From NCBI GenBank assembly GCA_963702305.1, contig CAVPBX010000002.1, positions 62,001 through 126,000 of the forward strand: 64,000 nucleotides of DNA. Direction: 5' to 3'. Position 1 is the stretch's first letter. Every line of letters begins with the position of its first letter. Positions 47,043 through 57,932 of this stretch are shown piece by piece. A program made the translations under genes and the position numbers. The DNA comes from PALSA-693 sp963702305. GTDB lineage: Bacteria > Actinomycetota > Acidimicrobiia > Acidimicrobiales > Palsa-688. The notes beneath the pieces were generated by a model, which saw nothing but the letters and a program-made list of their open reading frames with translations, was not told where the DNA came from and did no database searches.

Positions 47043-47328
47043 GGCGGAACACCACGCCCTGACCACCGTCGGGGTACGTCCAGGTGAGGGCGCCGTCCGA
47101 GTTGCACACCATGTAACAGGTGCCGCACTCGAAGCACTGCTCGTAGTTGAAGAGGATCCCGCCGTCGGCCGTGGGAGCGAAGAGGTCGGCGGGGCAGGCG
47201 GTCACGCACGCCTTCGTCGTGCAGGACCGGCACACGTCGGAGTCGACGGTGATGTGGGGCCGCTCGCCGACCTGGAACTCGACCGTGGCCATGCGGTCCT
47301 CGAAGGAAAGGGCGGCCCAGCGGGTCAC
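47035..47328 (-). CDS. fixX: Ferredoxin-like protein FixX
   Basis: 97 residues from GTG 47328, which overlaps the fixC stop (GTGA). Cysteine motifs CRSCTTKACVTACP and YEQCFECGTCYMVCNSDG give a ferredoxin of the ETF-quinone oxidoreductase type; the second group, CxxCxxxC, holds the [4Fe-4S] cluster. In the family it is the separate Fe-S partner of FixC. Confidence 0.92.
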   Translation of the reverse strand: MTRWAALSFEDRMATVEFQVGERPHITVDSDVCRSCTTKACVTACPADLFAPTADGGILFNYEQCFECGTCYMVCNSDGALTWTYPDGGQGVVFRRG

Positions 47329-48647
47329 CGGAACACCCGCATGGTCTCGAGGCCGTCGCGGGCCAGGTCCCGCCAGCGGACGCCCCGGGCCTTGACCGTC
47401 TGGTGCAGCAACCGGGCCACGCCGGGCTTGGGATCGGGATTGCTCACGGTGAAGAGCTGTTCGGCCAGGTCGCACATCACCTGCGGGTAGTCCGTTTGCA
47501 TGCGTTCGGAGAGGATGAGGTGCGGGGCCCGCCGCAGCCGGCGATGGTCGCGCAGGACGAAGTTGCGTTCCAGGGCCCGGCGGTAGCCGACCAGCCCGGT
47601 CTCGCTGACATCGCCGGAGACCACCGCCGCGGCCGCGGTGCGACCGGCGGCCAGCCCGGAGCCGATGGCGAAGTTGACCCCCTCCAGCCAGATGCCCGCC
47701 GCCAGGGTCATGCCGGCGGCGTCGCCGGCGATCAGGAGGCCGTCGGCGGCGAGGGGGGGCATGGTGTCGTAGCCGCCTTCGGGGATCAGGTGGGCCCCGT
47801 ACTCCTTGACGGTGGCCCCCTTGAGCGAGGCGGCGAGGGCCGGGTGGGCTTTGAAGTCGGCGATCAGCTCCTCTGGCCGCACGCCGGCGGCGGCCAGGCC
47901 GGTGACCGAGACGACCACGCCGACGCTGACGGTGTCGTGGTTGGTGTAGAGAAAGCCGCCGCCGGGGATGCCCCGGGTACAGCCCACGGCCTCGATGTCG
48001 AGGCCCTGGTGCGGGCCGAGCCCGAACCGCTCCTCGATGACCTCGGCGGGCAGGGCCAGGACCTCCTTGACCCCGAGGGTGTGATGGGCGGCGTCGGCGG
48101 GCGGCAGCAGCCCGGCCTCCTTGGCCAGAAAGGAGTTGACGCCGTCGCAGGCGATCACCACCCGAGCCGGGAGGTCCCCGTCGGGCCGGTCGGTCCGGAC
48201 GCCGGCCACCCGGCCGGCGGCGTCGCGCAGCAGGCCGGTGGCCACCGTGGACGTGACCAGGCGGGCGCCGGCGGCGACGGCCTCGCCCGCCAGCCAGTTG
48301 TCGAAATCGGCTCGATAGGTGGTCATGCCGTTGTAGGGCGCCTCACCCCAGGCCGAGCTGCGCACGTCGACGCTGACGGCCTGGGTCGGGGTCATGACCA
48401 TGGTGGAGCGGCGTACCACCCAGCGCTGGACGGGGACCCGTTCCCACCAGCGGGGCAGGATCTCGTCGAGCACCCGGCCGTAGACCACACCGCCGTAGAC
48501 GTTTTTCGACCCCGGAAAGGTTCCCCGTTCCAGCAGGACCACCGATCGGCCGGCCCGGGCCAGGGCCAGGGCCGCCGCCGATCCGGCCGGGCCGGCGCCG
48601 ACGACGACGGCGTCGAGGACGTCGCGGGCACCGTGCACGTCAGGCAT
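47325..48647 (-). CDS. fixC: Electron transfer flavoprotein-quinone oxidoreductase FixC
   Basis: 440 residues. FAD-binding GxGxxG motif VVGAGPAGSAAALALARAG at residues 15-33, KNVYGGVVYG, the IACDGVNS motif and GLLIAGDAAGMTLAAGIWLEGVNFAIGSG mark the FixC/ETF-QO family. It accepts electrons from EtfAB and, with FixX, passes them to quinone. The start ATG 48647 overlaps the etfA stop by 8 nt. Confidence 0.93.
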   Translation of the reverse strand: MPDVHGARDVLDAVVVGAGPAGSAAALALARAGRSVVLLERGTFPGSKNVYGGVVYGRVLDEILPRWWERVPVQRWVVRRSTMVMTPTQAVSVDVRSSAWGEAPYNGMTTYRADFDNWLAGEAVAAGARLVTSTVATGLLRDAAGRVAGVRTDRPDGDLPARVVIACDGVNSFLAKEAGLLPPADAAHHTLGVKEVLALPAEVIEERFGLGPHQGLDIEAVGCTRGIPGGGFLYTNHDTVSVGVVVSVTGLAAAGVRPEELIADFKAHPALAASLKGATVKEYGAHLIPEGGYDTMPPLAADGLLIAGDAAGMTLAAGIWLEGVNFAIGSGLAAGRTAAAAVVSGDVSETGLVGYRRALERNFVLRDHRRLRRAPHLILSERMQTDYPQVMCDLAEQLFTVSNPDPKPGVARLLHQTVKARGVRWRDLARDGLETMRVFR

Positions 48648-49668
48648 CGAACTCCTTCAGCTCGGTGGGGATCTCCACATCGAGGCGGCGGGCCAGCGCC
48701 AGCAGCAGGCCGGGGGCGTCGGCCACCAGGCCCAGGTCGGCCATCGCCGTCATGGGACAGGAGGCGTCGGTGTTGACGCTGACGACGTGGCGGGGCGCAC
48801 CCAACCCCCCGGTGTGCTGGGTGGCGCCGGACACCCCCAGCGCCACGTACAGGTCGGGATCGATGGCCACTCCGGTGGTGCCGATCTGCCGTTGGTGGCC
48901 CGTCCAGCCGGCGTCGGTGACCACCCGGGTGGCCCCCATGGAGGCACCCAGCCGGGCCGCCACCTCGGCCAACAGCTCGAAGACGGCCCGCGCCTGGCTG
49001 TCGGAGGCCCCGCGGGGGACCAGACCGGCGCCCCCGCCGAGCACCCGGGTGGCGTCGGCGAGGTCCATGGTGGCCGGGTCGGGCTCGATCAGGGCCAGGA
49101 CTTCGGCATCGGGTGGGGTGGCAGTCGCGACGGGGCTCGCCGCCCCGCCGGCCAGCGGGGCGAGGGCGGGCGGGGAGCCGGGCGCGGGCGCCGACCGGAC
49201 GCCCGGCATCAAAGTCACCACCGCCGGTCCGGCGCACTCGACGGGCACCGCGACCCGGCCGTCGGCGCGGAGCAGCTCGGCGCGGACCGTGCCGTCGACC
49301 ACTTCGATCCGGACCGCGCCGGCCAGCAGCGGCCGGTCCAGCGCGGCGGCCAGGCGGGGGGCCAGATCTCGCCCGTCGGGCGAGGCCGGGAGCACCACGA
49401 GTTGCACCGGATCCAGCACCGCCGCCAGCCTCGCGGCCCATCCGCCCGGTCCGTCAGCGCCGTCGGCCCACCACACCTGGGTCGCGCCCGCAAGGGCGGC
49501 GCCGGCCGCCTCGGCGTCCTGGCCGACTACCACCGCGGCCCCGCCGGCCTCCGCCACCGCCTCGGCCGCGCCCCAGGGCAGCCGGGCCTGATTGACCACC
49601 ACCACGGCGACCGCCGACGGCAGCTCGGGTGCTGGTGCCGGCGCCGGCACCGGCGGACTGGCGCTCAC
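48640..49668 (-). CDS. etfA: Electron transfer flavoprotein alpha subunit, mycofactocin-associated type
   Basis: 342 residues from GTG 49668. The C-terminal FAD domain is clear: VPRGASDSQARAVF, MGATRVVTDAGWTGHQRQIGTTG, DPDLYVALGVSGATQHTGGL and VNTDASCPMTAMADLG. The N-terminal domain is divergent. It pairs with EtfB, encoded two genes further on. Its start overlaps the stop of the upstream oxidoreductase by 4 nt. Confidence 0.92.
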   Translation of the reverse strand: MSASPPVPAPAPAPELPSAVAVVVVNQARLPWGAAEAVAEAGGAAVVVGQDAEAAGAALAGATQVWWADGADGPGGWAARLAAVLDPVQLVVLPASPDGRDLAPRLAAALDRPLLAGAVRIEVVDGTVRAELLRADGRVAVPVECAGPAVVTLMPGVRSAPAPGSPPALAPLAGGAASPVATATPPDAEVLALIEPDPATMDLADATRVLGGGAGLVPRGASDSQARAVFELLAEVAARLGASMGATRVVTDAGWTGHQRQIGTTGVAIDPDLYVALGVSGATQHTGGLGAPRHVVSVNTDASCPMTAMADLGLVADAPGLLLALARRLDVEIPTELKEFDA

Positions 49669-51662
49669 AGCCCCACCGCGACCCGGTGACCTTCGATGAC
49701 CGCGGCGTGGGCCCGGCGGGGTGCGAGGCAGTCACCGATCCGGTGCACGGCGAAGCGGGCGTCCTGCAGCAGGGGCCACAAGGCGTCGTCGGGTTGCTGG
49801 TGCAGGGCGCACACCACCCAGTCGCAGGTGCGGTCCCGGTCCTCCCCGGTCGGGTGGTGTTGCAGGTGCAGGTCGACGCCGGCCCCATCGCCGGCGACCG
49901 CGGCGCCGAGCGGGACCAGGTCGGTGGCCTGGCGGATCCCCTTGGCCCGGGCCCGGACGTTCCACGTCTCCAGGTCCAGGGTGATGCCCAGGTCCTGGCC
50001 GACGACCATGCCGTTGGTGACGATCTCGACGTCGCAGCCCCGGTCGGCCAGCACCTCCGCCACCGACGTGGCCTGGTGGAAGCCCAGCTCGTCGACCACC
50101 AGAACCCTCCCGCTCGGGCTGGCCCGGCCCTCCAGGACGTCGCGCACGTCCACGACCCGGGGATGGTCGCCGGCCCACCAGGGCCGGGCCGGACGGGCGC
50201 CCGACGCCAGGATCACCGCCTCCGGGCTTTCGGCGCGGACACCGGCGGCGTCGACCTCGGTGCCGGTCCGGATGTCGACGCCCAGCCGATGGGCGTGGGC
50301 GGCCAGGTTGCGGGTGATGTCGAGGAACTCGGCCCGGCTCGGAACGCTGGCGGCCACCGCCACCTGGCCGCCGAGGCGCGCCTGGCGTTCGTACAGGACG
50401 ACCCGGTGGCCGCGTTCGGTGGCGGTCACCGCGGCCTGCAGCCCGGCCGGTCCGCCGCCGACGACGACGACCCGCCGTCCCTGAGGTCGGGGCGAGCGTG
50501 CCGACCCCGCCACCTGAGGGGCCGGGATCGAAATGGCCTCCCGGCCGGTGCGGGGGTTCTCGATGCACCCCAGCCACCGGTTGAGGCCCATGCGGCCCAC
50601 GCACTCCTGGTTGCAGGACAGGCAGGTGCGGATGTCGGCGGCGTGACCGGCCCGGGCCTTGGCCGCGAACTCGGCGTCAGCGATCTGGCCCCGCACCACC
50701 CCGACCAGGTCGCAGTGGCCGGCCTGCAGGGCCCGGTCGGCCTGGAGGGGATCCTTAAACCGACCGACGCCGATGACCGGCAGCCCCACCGCCTGGCGGA
50801 TGGCGCTGGGGATGAACATGGCGTATCCCGGTGGGATCTGCATGCTCGCCTCGATCATGTACAGGGTGGCGGTGGCCACCCCGATCGAAGTATTGATGTA
50901 GTCGACCTCGCCGGTCGCCTCCACCAGGCGGGCCACCGCCACGGCGTCGTCGATGGTGGTGCCGCCCTCGATCAGCTCGTCCCCGCACAGCCGCACCCCG
51001 AGGGCCGCCCCGGCGCCGATGGTGGCCCGGACCGCGGCCACGATGTCGAGCAACAGCCGGGCCCGTCGCTCCAGGCTGCCGCCGTACTCGTCGGTGCGCC
51101 GGTTGGTGGCGGGGGACAGGAACCCCCGCACGATCGACGAGTGCGAGCACTGCAGTTCGATGCCGTCGAAGCCGCCCCGCATGCAGTGCTCGGCGACGAG
51201 GGCGTAGCCGGCGACGATCTCGGCGATCTCGTGGGTCTCCACCGCCTTCGGGACCTCGCGGAAGAGGGGGTCCGGGACGGGGCTCGGCGCCCAGACGGGC
51301 AGGCGGGTGTAGAGGCTGGAGGCCTGCCCGCCGTTGTGATTGATCTGGGCCAGGATCGGCACGCCGTGGGTGTGGACGGCGTCGGTGATGCGCCGGTACC
51401 CGGCAATGACCTCCGGGTGGAAGCCGTGGATGAGCTTTTCGTAGGGCCAGTCCGTGGGGTGGGTGGAGTGTTCCTCCGTGATGATGAGCCCGGCGCCGCC
51501 CGCGGCCCGGGCCGCGTAGTAGGCCGCGTGCTGCTCGCTCGGCAGACCGTCCTCGGTGGCGTAGTTGGTCAGGTGGGCCGAGAACACGATCCGGTTGGTG
51601 ACGGTGAGCGGGCCGATCCGCAACGGCGTGAACAGCTGCCGGTAGGCGCTGCCGCCGCTCAT
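49665..51662 (-). CDS. FadH/OYE family NADH:flavin oxidoreductase, mycofactocin-system type 2
   Basis: 665 residues from ATG 51662, overlapping the upstream gene's stop by 4 nt. An FMN TIM barrel (1-350) carries RIVFSAHLTNYA and GFLSPATNRRTDEYGGSLERR. A [4Fe-4S] motif, C-x2-C-x3-C-x11-C (CLSCNQEC), is at about 355-375. An FAD/NAD domain follows with VVVVGGGPAGLQAAVTA. The layout is that of 2,4-dienoyl-CoA reductase FadH and trimethylamine dehydrogenase. The usual active-site HxYL before QFLSP is replaced by SHSSIVRGF, so the substrate is probably not a standard enoyl-CoA. The ETF/FixCX genes downstream suggest electron exchange with ETF. Confidence 0.88.
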   Translation of the reverse strand: MSGGSAYRQLFTPLRIGPLTVTNRIVFSAHLTNYATEDGLPSEQHAAYYAARAAGGAGLIITEEHSTHPTDWPYEKLIHGFHPEVIAGYRRITDAVHTHGVPILAQINHNGGQASSLYTRLPVWAPSPVPDPLFREVPKAVETHEIAEIVAGYALVAEHCMRGGFDGIELQCSHSSIVRGFLSPATNRRTDEYGGSLERRARLLLDIVAAVRATIGAGAALGVRLCGDELIEGGTTIDDAVAVARLVEATGEVDYINTSIGVATATLYMIEASMQIPPGYAMFIPSAIRQAVGLPVIGVGRFKDPLQADRALQAGHCDLVGVVRGQIADAEFAAKARAGHAADIRTCLSCNQECVGRMGLNRWLGCIENPRTGREAISIPAPQVAGSARSPRPQGRRVVVVGGGPAGLQAAVTATERGHRVVLYERQARLGGQVAVAASVPSRAEFLDITRNLAAHAHRLGVDIRTGTEVDAAGVRAESPEAVILASGARPARPWWAGDHPRVVDVRDVLEGRASPSGRVLVVDELGFHQATSVAEVLADRGCDVEIVTNGMVVGQDLGITLDLETWNVRARAKGIRQATDLVPLGAAVAGDGAGVDLHLQHHPTGEDRDRTCDWVVCALHQQPDDALWPLLQDARFAVHRIGDCLAPRRAHAAVIEGHRVAVGL

Positions 51663-53641
51663 GCCCGGGTCCCCGCCGCGGCCGGCGCCGGCCGGGCCAG
51701 GAGGGTCAGGGCCGCTCGCCGGCCCTCGAGCACGGCCTCGTGGAGGGTGCGGGGCGCGACGCAGTCGCCGATGCGGACGACCCGCACGTCGCCGAGCTGT
51801 CGGTAGAGGGCGTCGTCGGGCAGGCGATGGCCGCAGTCGACCAGGAGGGCCGCGGGCAACTCGAAGGTTTCGCCGGTCCACACATCCACGCCGGTCACCC
51901 GGCCGGCCGAAACGGTGGTGATCCGGGACCGGAGCCTGCGGACGACGCCGGCCCGTTGCAGGCGGACGTTGGCGTCGGCCAGATCCCCAGTGCGGGCCAG
52001 CAGGGTCCCGGCCACCGGGTCGGGGCTGACGAGGGTGACGGGCCGGTCGCCGGCGCCGGCCAGCCACTCGGCCGCGGCGACGCCCACCGAGTCGCCGATC
52101 GGGTCGTCGACGACGACGGGGCCGGCGGGCAGGTCGTCGAGGTCGGCCGCGTACAGGGTCAGGGCGTCGATGACGGTCGGTTCGGTGACCGGTGGGTAAC
52201 GGTCGGGGAAAGAGCGGGAACCGGTGGCCAGGACCACCTCCCAGCCGTCGGCCCGGGCCGCGGTCACGTCGGCGGCGTCGACGCTGGTGCCCAGGGCCAC
52301 CTCGACCTGGAGGCGGGTGCATTCGGCGGTCAGCCACGCCGCCACACGGCCCAACCGCTGGCGGCCGGGTGGGGCGGCGGCGGCCGTCAGGGCTCCGCCC
52401 AGGCGGTCCGACCGTTCCGCGATGCGGACCCGGCGGCCGCCTCCGGCGAGGACCCGGGCGCACTCCAGGCCGGCCGGGCCGCCCCCGACGATCAGCACCG
52501 GCGGGCCGCCGGTCCCATCTGACTCCGGGTTGCCATCCACGTCCGGGTCAGTGGTCTCGTGACCTGACCGGGGGTCGCCGACGCACGTCACCATGGGATT
52601 GCGGTTGTCCCGGACCTGGCACATCTGATTGCAGAGCAGGCACGGCCGGGCCCGGTCCGGCTGGCCGGCCCGCAGCAAGGACACCAGGCGGGCCTCGGCG
52701 ATCTGGGCTCGCGTCATCTCGACCAGGTCCGCGGTGCCGTCGACCAGCGCGGCCTCGGCGATGGCCGGGTCGACGACGCTGCCCTGCAGCACCACGGGGA
52801 CCCGACCCTCCACCGCGGCGCGCATACGCCGGCACAGCTGGGCGTTGAACGCGGCCGGGCTGTGGGCATCGGGGCGGTAGGCGCCCGTGGAGAAGGGGCC
52901 GGCGCGCACCACGGTGAGCAGGTCGACGGTGGCCGCCAGGGCGGCCACGGTCTCGGCGGCGTGGTCCGGGGTGATCCCGGCCCAGGGCGCCAGCTCGTCG
53001 CAGGAGAGGCGCAGGGCCAGGATCCGGTCCGGGCCGAGGGCGAGCCGGGCCGCGGCCAGGACCTCCCGGGTGAAGCGCAGGCGGTCCTGCCCGTAGCCGT
53101 CCGCCCGTTGATTGGTGAGCCCGGATTGGAACTGGCGGAGCAGCGACCAGGCCCCGGCGTCCACCTCCACCCCGTCGAGCCCGGCGGCCACGGCCGTGCG
53201 CGCCGCCCGCCCGAACGCCGCCACCAACGAGTCGACGCCGGCCGCGTCGAGGTCGGCCGGCGGCTCGCGCGACACCACATCGGCCACCCGCGACGGCGCC
53301 CACATCACGGTCTGGGAGTAGGCGCTCGAGCCCTGGCCGCCGGCGTGGCCGAGTCCGGCCAGGAGCAGGGACCCGTGCCGACGGCAGGCGTCGGCGACGG
53401 CCCGCCAGCCCGGCCCGCAGTCGGCGGCGAGAGGCGCCCGCTCGTAAGGCCAGTCGTCGGCGGTGACCGATGCCGTCTCGGTGATGATGACGCCGGCGCC
53501 GCCCGCGGCCCGGCGGGCGTAGTAGGCCACGTGCCGGTCACCGATGGCCCGGCCGTGGGCCAGGTTGGTCTCGTGCGGTCCGAACACCACCCGGGCCGGC
53601 GCCTGCCGGGACCCGATGGTGATGCGGTCGGTGAGCCGCAC
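51659..53641 (-). CDS. FadH/OYE family NADH:flavin oxidoreductase, mycofactocin-system type 1
   Basis: 660 residues from GTG 53641. It is a paralogue of the next gene: FMN barrel (RVVFGPHETNLAHG; WSLLRQFQSGLTNQR), [4Fe-4S] motif CLLCNQMC-x11-C, and FAD domain VLIVGGGPAGLECARVLAGG. The barrel is more degenerate than in the type 2 protein; the YGGS signature reads YGQD and the catalytic HxY is AGAW. The pair therefore looks like one canonical and one divergent subunit, perhaps a heterodimer. The start lies inside the annotated 3' end of the LOG gene. Confidence 0.87.
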   Translation of the reverse strand: MRLTDRITIGSRQAPARVVFGPHETNLAHGRAIGDRHVAYYARRAAGGAGVIITETASVTADDWPYERAPLAADCGPGWRAVADACRRHGSLLLAGLGHAGGQGSSAYSQTVMWAPSRVADVVSREPPADLDAAGVDSLVAAFGRAARTAVAAGLDGVEVDAGAWSLLRQFQSGLTNQRADGYGQDRLRFTREVLAAARLALGPDRILALRLSCDELAPWAGITPDHAAETVAALAATVDLLTVVRAGPFSTGAYRPDAHSPAAFNAQLCRRMRAAVEGRVPVVLQGSVVDPAIAEAALVDGTADLVEMTRAQIAEARLVSLLRAGQPDRARPCLLCNQMCQVRDNRNPMVTCVGDPRSGHETTDPDVDGNPESDGTGGPPVLIVGGGPAGLECARVLAGGGRRVRIAERSDRLGGALTAAAAPPGRQRLGRVAAWLTAECTRLQVEVALGTSVDAADVTAARADGWEVVLATGSRSFPDRYPPVTEPTVIDALTLYAADLDDLPAGPVVVDDPIGDSVGVAAAEWLAGAGDRPVTLVSPDPVAGTLLARTGDLADANVRLQRAGVVRRLRSRITTVSAGRVTGVDVWTGETFELPAALLVDCGHRLPDDALYRQLGDVRVVRIGDCVAPRTLHEAVLEGRRAALTLLARPAPAAAGTRA

Positions 53642-54713
53642 GAGTCCTTGAGCGTGCCCCGGACCGGACCTGGGGGGCCGGCGGGGCGCTGGGCAGGGTG
53701 TTGAGGGAGTCGATCAGCTCCCGCAGGCGGGCGTAGGACACCCGGTCGAACCGCAGGGCCACCCGGGCCAGGTCCGGGAAGTCCTCGCTGCGCCGCTCGG
53801 CCGGCAGGGGGGCGTCGAGGTTGCGGATGGGGCCGTGGATGGCATCGGCGAACTCCTCGGACAGCGCCGCCACCTCGGCATCGGTGGGTTTGGCCTCCAG
53901 GCGGATCACCAGGGTGTTGCCGACCCATCGCAGCGAGTGATAGTTGCGGTAGAAGCCCAGGATCTCGGCGGCCGCGTCCTCCACCCGCTCCACGATCCGG
54001 TACAGCGAGGCGTCGCCCGGGCTGATCAGGTTGCGGGACGCCACCTCCTCGCTCAGGAAGCGTTCCCAACCTTTCCAGTAGCTGCCGCCGGGGATCTCCA
54101 GCAGGACCACCGGGGCCGGCTCCGCCTTGCCCGTCTGGATCAGCGTCAGTAGCTCGAACGCTTCGTCGAGGGTGCCAAAGCCGCCGGGGAGCACCGCGTA
54201 GGCGAACGACTCCTTGATCAGCAGCAGCTTGCGGGTGAAGAAGTACTTCATGGAGACCAGCTTCGGGTCCTCGGCGATGAACTGGTTGGCCCCCTGCTCG
54301 AACGGCAGCCGGATATTGATCCCGAAGGCGTGGTCCGGGCCGGCTCCCTCCAGGCCGGCGGCCATGATCCCCGGGCCGGCGCCCGTGACCGTCGACCAAC
54401 CGTGGGCGGCCAGCAGGGCGGCCAGGTCGCGGGCTTGGGCGTACGGCGGGTCGCTCGGCAGGGTGCGGGCGGAGCCAAACATGGTGACCTTGCGGATGTG
54501 GCGGTAGGGCGCGAAGACCTCGAAGCCTTCGCACATCTCCTTGAGGGCGGCGTTGGCAATCTTGAGGTCCAGCCGGTCGGTGCCGTCCGAGGCCAGCCGC
54601 ACCACTGTCTCGAGGATCTCCAGGAGCTGGTCGCGATTGGCCGTCACCCCGATGGTGTCCAGCAGGGCCACCAGCTGCTGGCGCGGTACTTCCGGCGCGG
54701 TCACGGACGGCAC
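53538..54713 (-). CDS. LOG family protein (lysine decarboxylase-like Rossmann fold)
   Basis: 391 residues as read. The family motif PGGFGTLDEAFE (about residue 178), GSARTLPSDPPYAQAR and GAGPGIMAAGLEGA identify the TIGR00730-type LOG fold, which hydrolyses nucleoside 5'-monophosphates (cytokinin riboside phosphates in characterised members). The last 35 residues overlap the next gene and read as Arg/Pro/His nonsense, so an indel near 53,680 (a C-run) probably hides the true stop. GTG 54713 directly follows the pgl stop TAA. Confidence 0.85.
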   Translation of the reverse strand: MPSVTAPEVPRQQLVALLDTIGVTANRDQLLEILETVVRLASDGTDRLDLKIANAALKEMCEGFEVFAPYRHIRKVTMFGSARTLPSDPPYAQARDLAALLAAHGWSTVTGAGPGIMAAGLEGAGPDHAFGINIRLPFEQGANQFIAEDPKLVSMKYFFTRKLLLIKESFAYAVLPGGFGTLDEAFELLTLIQTGKAEPAPVVLLEIPGGSYWKGWERFLSEEVASRNLISPGDASLYRIVERVEDAAAEILGFYRNYHSLRWVGNTLVIRLEAKPTDAEVAALSEEFADAIHGPIRNLDAPLPAERRSEDFPDLARVALRFDRVSYARLRELIDSLNTLPSAPPAPQVRSGARSRTRAAHRPHHHRVPAGAGPGGVRTARDQPGPRPGHR

Positions 54714-55380
54714 TTAGCGGGGGGCGGCGTCGCGGTCGACAAGCCAGACGACCTCGTCGGCCGTGACCCGGGATGCGGGCAGGTCCGCGCCGTCGATGAT
54801 CGCCTGCAGGGTCGCCCGCTTGGCCTCGCCGACGACGGTGAAGATGACCAGGCGCGATCGGGCGATGCCCGAGAAGGTCAGCGTCAGGCGCGGGTAGGGG
54901 TTGCGCCCCGAGGGGTCCTCGTTGCGGGCGACCAGCTGTCCGGGGTCGGCGTCCAGGGCGGGGGAGTTGGGGAAGAGCGAGGCGGTGTGGCCGTCGGGCC
55001 CCATGCCCAGATGGATCACATCGAGCTTGCCGATCTCACCCAGGCGCAGCTGGTAGGCGTCCGGGCCTTCCTCGCAACTCATGGGATACACGGCGTTGGC
55101 CGCGCCGACGCCGCTCCAGCAGGGCCTGGCGGCCCAACAGCTGGTTCGAATCGGGGTGGTCGGGGGGGACGCACCGCTCGTCGCCCCAGTAGATGTTGAC
55201 CGACAGCCAGTCGATGACGTCGGCGCTGTCCGCCGCCAGCCGCTCGTAGCAGGGGCGGGCGGTACTGCCGCCGCTCAGGGCGAACCCGAAGAGGTCCTCC
55301 GGCCGGCGCTCGTAGGCCGCGATGACGCGGGCGGCGAACGCCGCGGGCACGTCGTCGACGACAGTCAGCTCTCCATTCAC
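54714..55380 (-). CDS. pgl: 6-phosphogluconolactonase, frameshifted
   Basis: About 222 residues. Hydrolyses 6-phosphogluconolactone in the oxidative pentose phosphate pathway. FALSGGSTARPCYERL (about 34-49), NIYWGDERCVPPDHPDSN (about 67-84), LGMGPDGHTASLFP and a C-terminal ITADEVVW-like end are standard. The frame breaks at about 55,111, where GAGCGGCGTC should read GAGCGCGGCGTC; this is another GC-unit loss. It lies 11 nt after opcA. Confidence 0.9.
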
Positions 55381-55391
55381 GCCGGAGCAAG

Positions 55392-56365
55392 CTACACAGC
55401 GAGACTGGTCGCTGCCGACAAGGCCCGCTCCCAGATCACGTCAGGCTGCAGGTGGGTGAGGGCGTCGGCGAGCGAGGTGGCCAACGGATCCTCGGCCAGG
55501 GGGATCACCTGGGGCCCACCGGGCCGTCCGGTCTCGCCCGGGATCACCGCCCGGGCGGTGACGGTGCGCTCCCGCTCGCCCCGGCTCACCTCGAAGGTGG
55601 CAGTACGGCCGCCGCGGCTGCAGACAACCCGGATTTCGACGTGGCGGGCGTCGACGAGCCGGACCTGGTGGGGGAGCAGCCGCAGCTGGGCGGCCAGCCA
55701 ACCGCCGAGCAGCTGGCGGGGGCCGGCCTTGCCGCTGACCTCCACCGACTCGACCGATGGCAACCAGGTCCGGTGGGCCGGTGGATCGAACAGGCCGGCC
55801 AGCAGCTCCCGCCAGGGCGCCAGGCGGATCCACGACAGGTCGACGACGGTGCGCCGGCGGGCCAGCTCGAGGACCGATCGCAGTTGGCCGCTGCCGGCGG
55901 CGTCGCGGCTGTCGACGATGACCGCGGTGGCCACCGTCAGGAGCGGGTCGGTCGGGTCGGGCACCGCGCCCGCGTACCAGACCGGCACGGGCAGATCGGA
56001 GAGGGTGAAGGCCTCGACCAGCGAATCGAGGTGCTTGGCCGCCTGCCCGGCCACCAGCAGCGTGATCTCCTCGAAGTTGACCTGGTGGCCGTCCGCCTCG
56101 ACCGCGTAGAGAGCCGCCCGGGCGTCGAGGGTGGCGACCTGGTCGGGGTCGGGGCGCAGCAGCACGATCCGGGCCGGGTGGTGGCGGCCCAGGGCCCGCA
56201 GGGCCCGGGTGGCCGCGTAGGCCTGCTCGTCGGCGGGGATGACCGCCACCAGGGTCATGACCGCGGTGCGGATGGCGGCCTTGCCCATCGACTGGTGGCG
56301 CAGGTCGTCGAGGGCGGCGACCACGTCGCTCAGGCGGACGCCGCGCGCGTCCCAGGTGTCGACGG

Positions 56366-56381
<16 letters not shown>
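55392..56381 (-). CDS. opcA: Glucose-6-phosphate dehydrogenase assembly protein OpcA
   Basis: 329 residues. The OpcA family pattern is present: N-terminal LDDLR domain with RTAVMTLVAVIPADEQ, PVPVWYAGAVPDPTDPLL, VDSRDAAG, DLSWIRLAPWRELLAGLFDPP and the beta-rich C-terminus. It is required for assembly or activation of the glucose-6-phosphate dehydrogenase encoded just upstream. Its start overlaps the zwf end by 16 nt. Confidence 0.93.

Positions 56382-57928
<1,547 letters not shown>

Positions 57929-57932
<4 letters not shown>

Noticed and set aside
46101..53641. A trimethylamine or dimethylglycine demethylation cluster
   Set aside because: The OYE-type enzymes plus ETF could suggest this, but there are no corrinoid, tetrahydrofolate or sarcosine oxidase genes nearby, and the active-site motifs differ from trimethylamine dehydrogenase.
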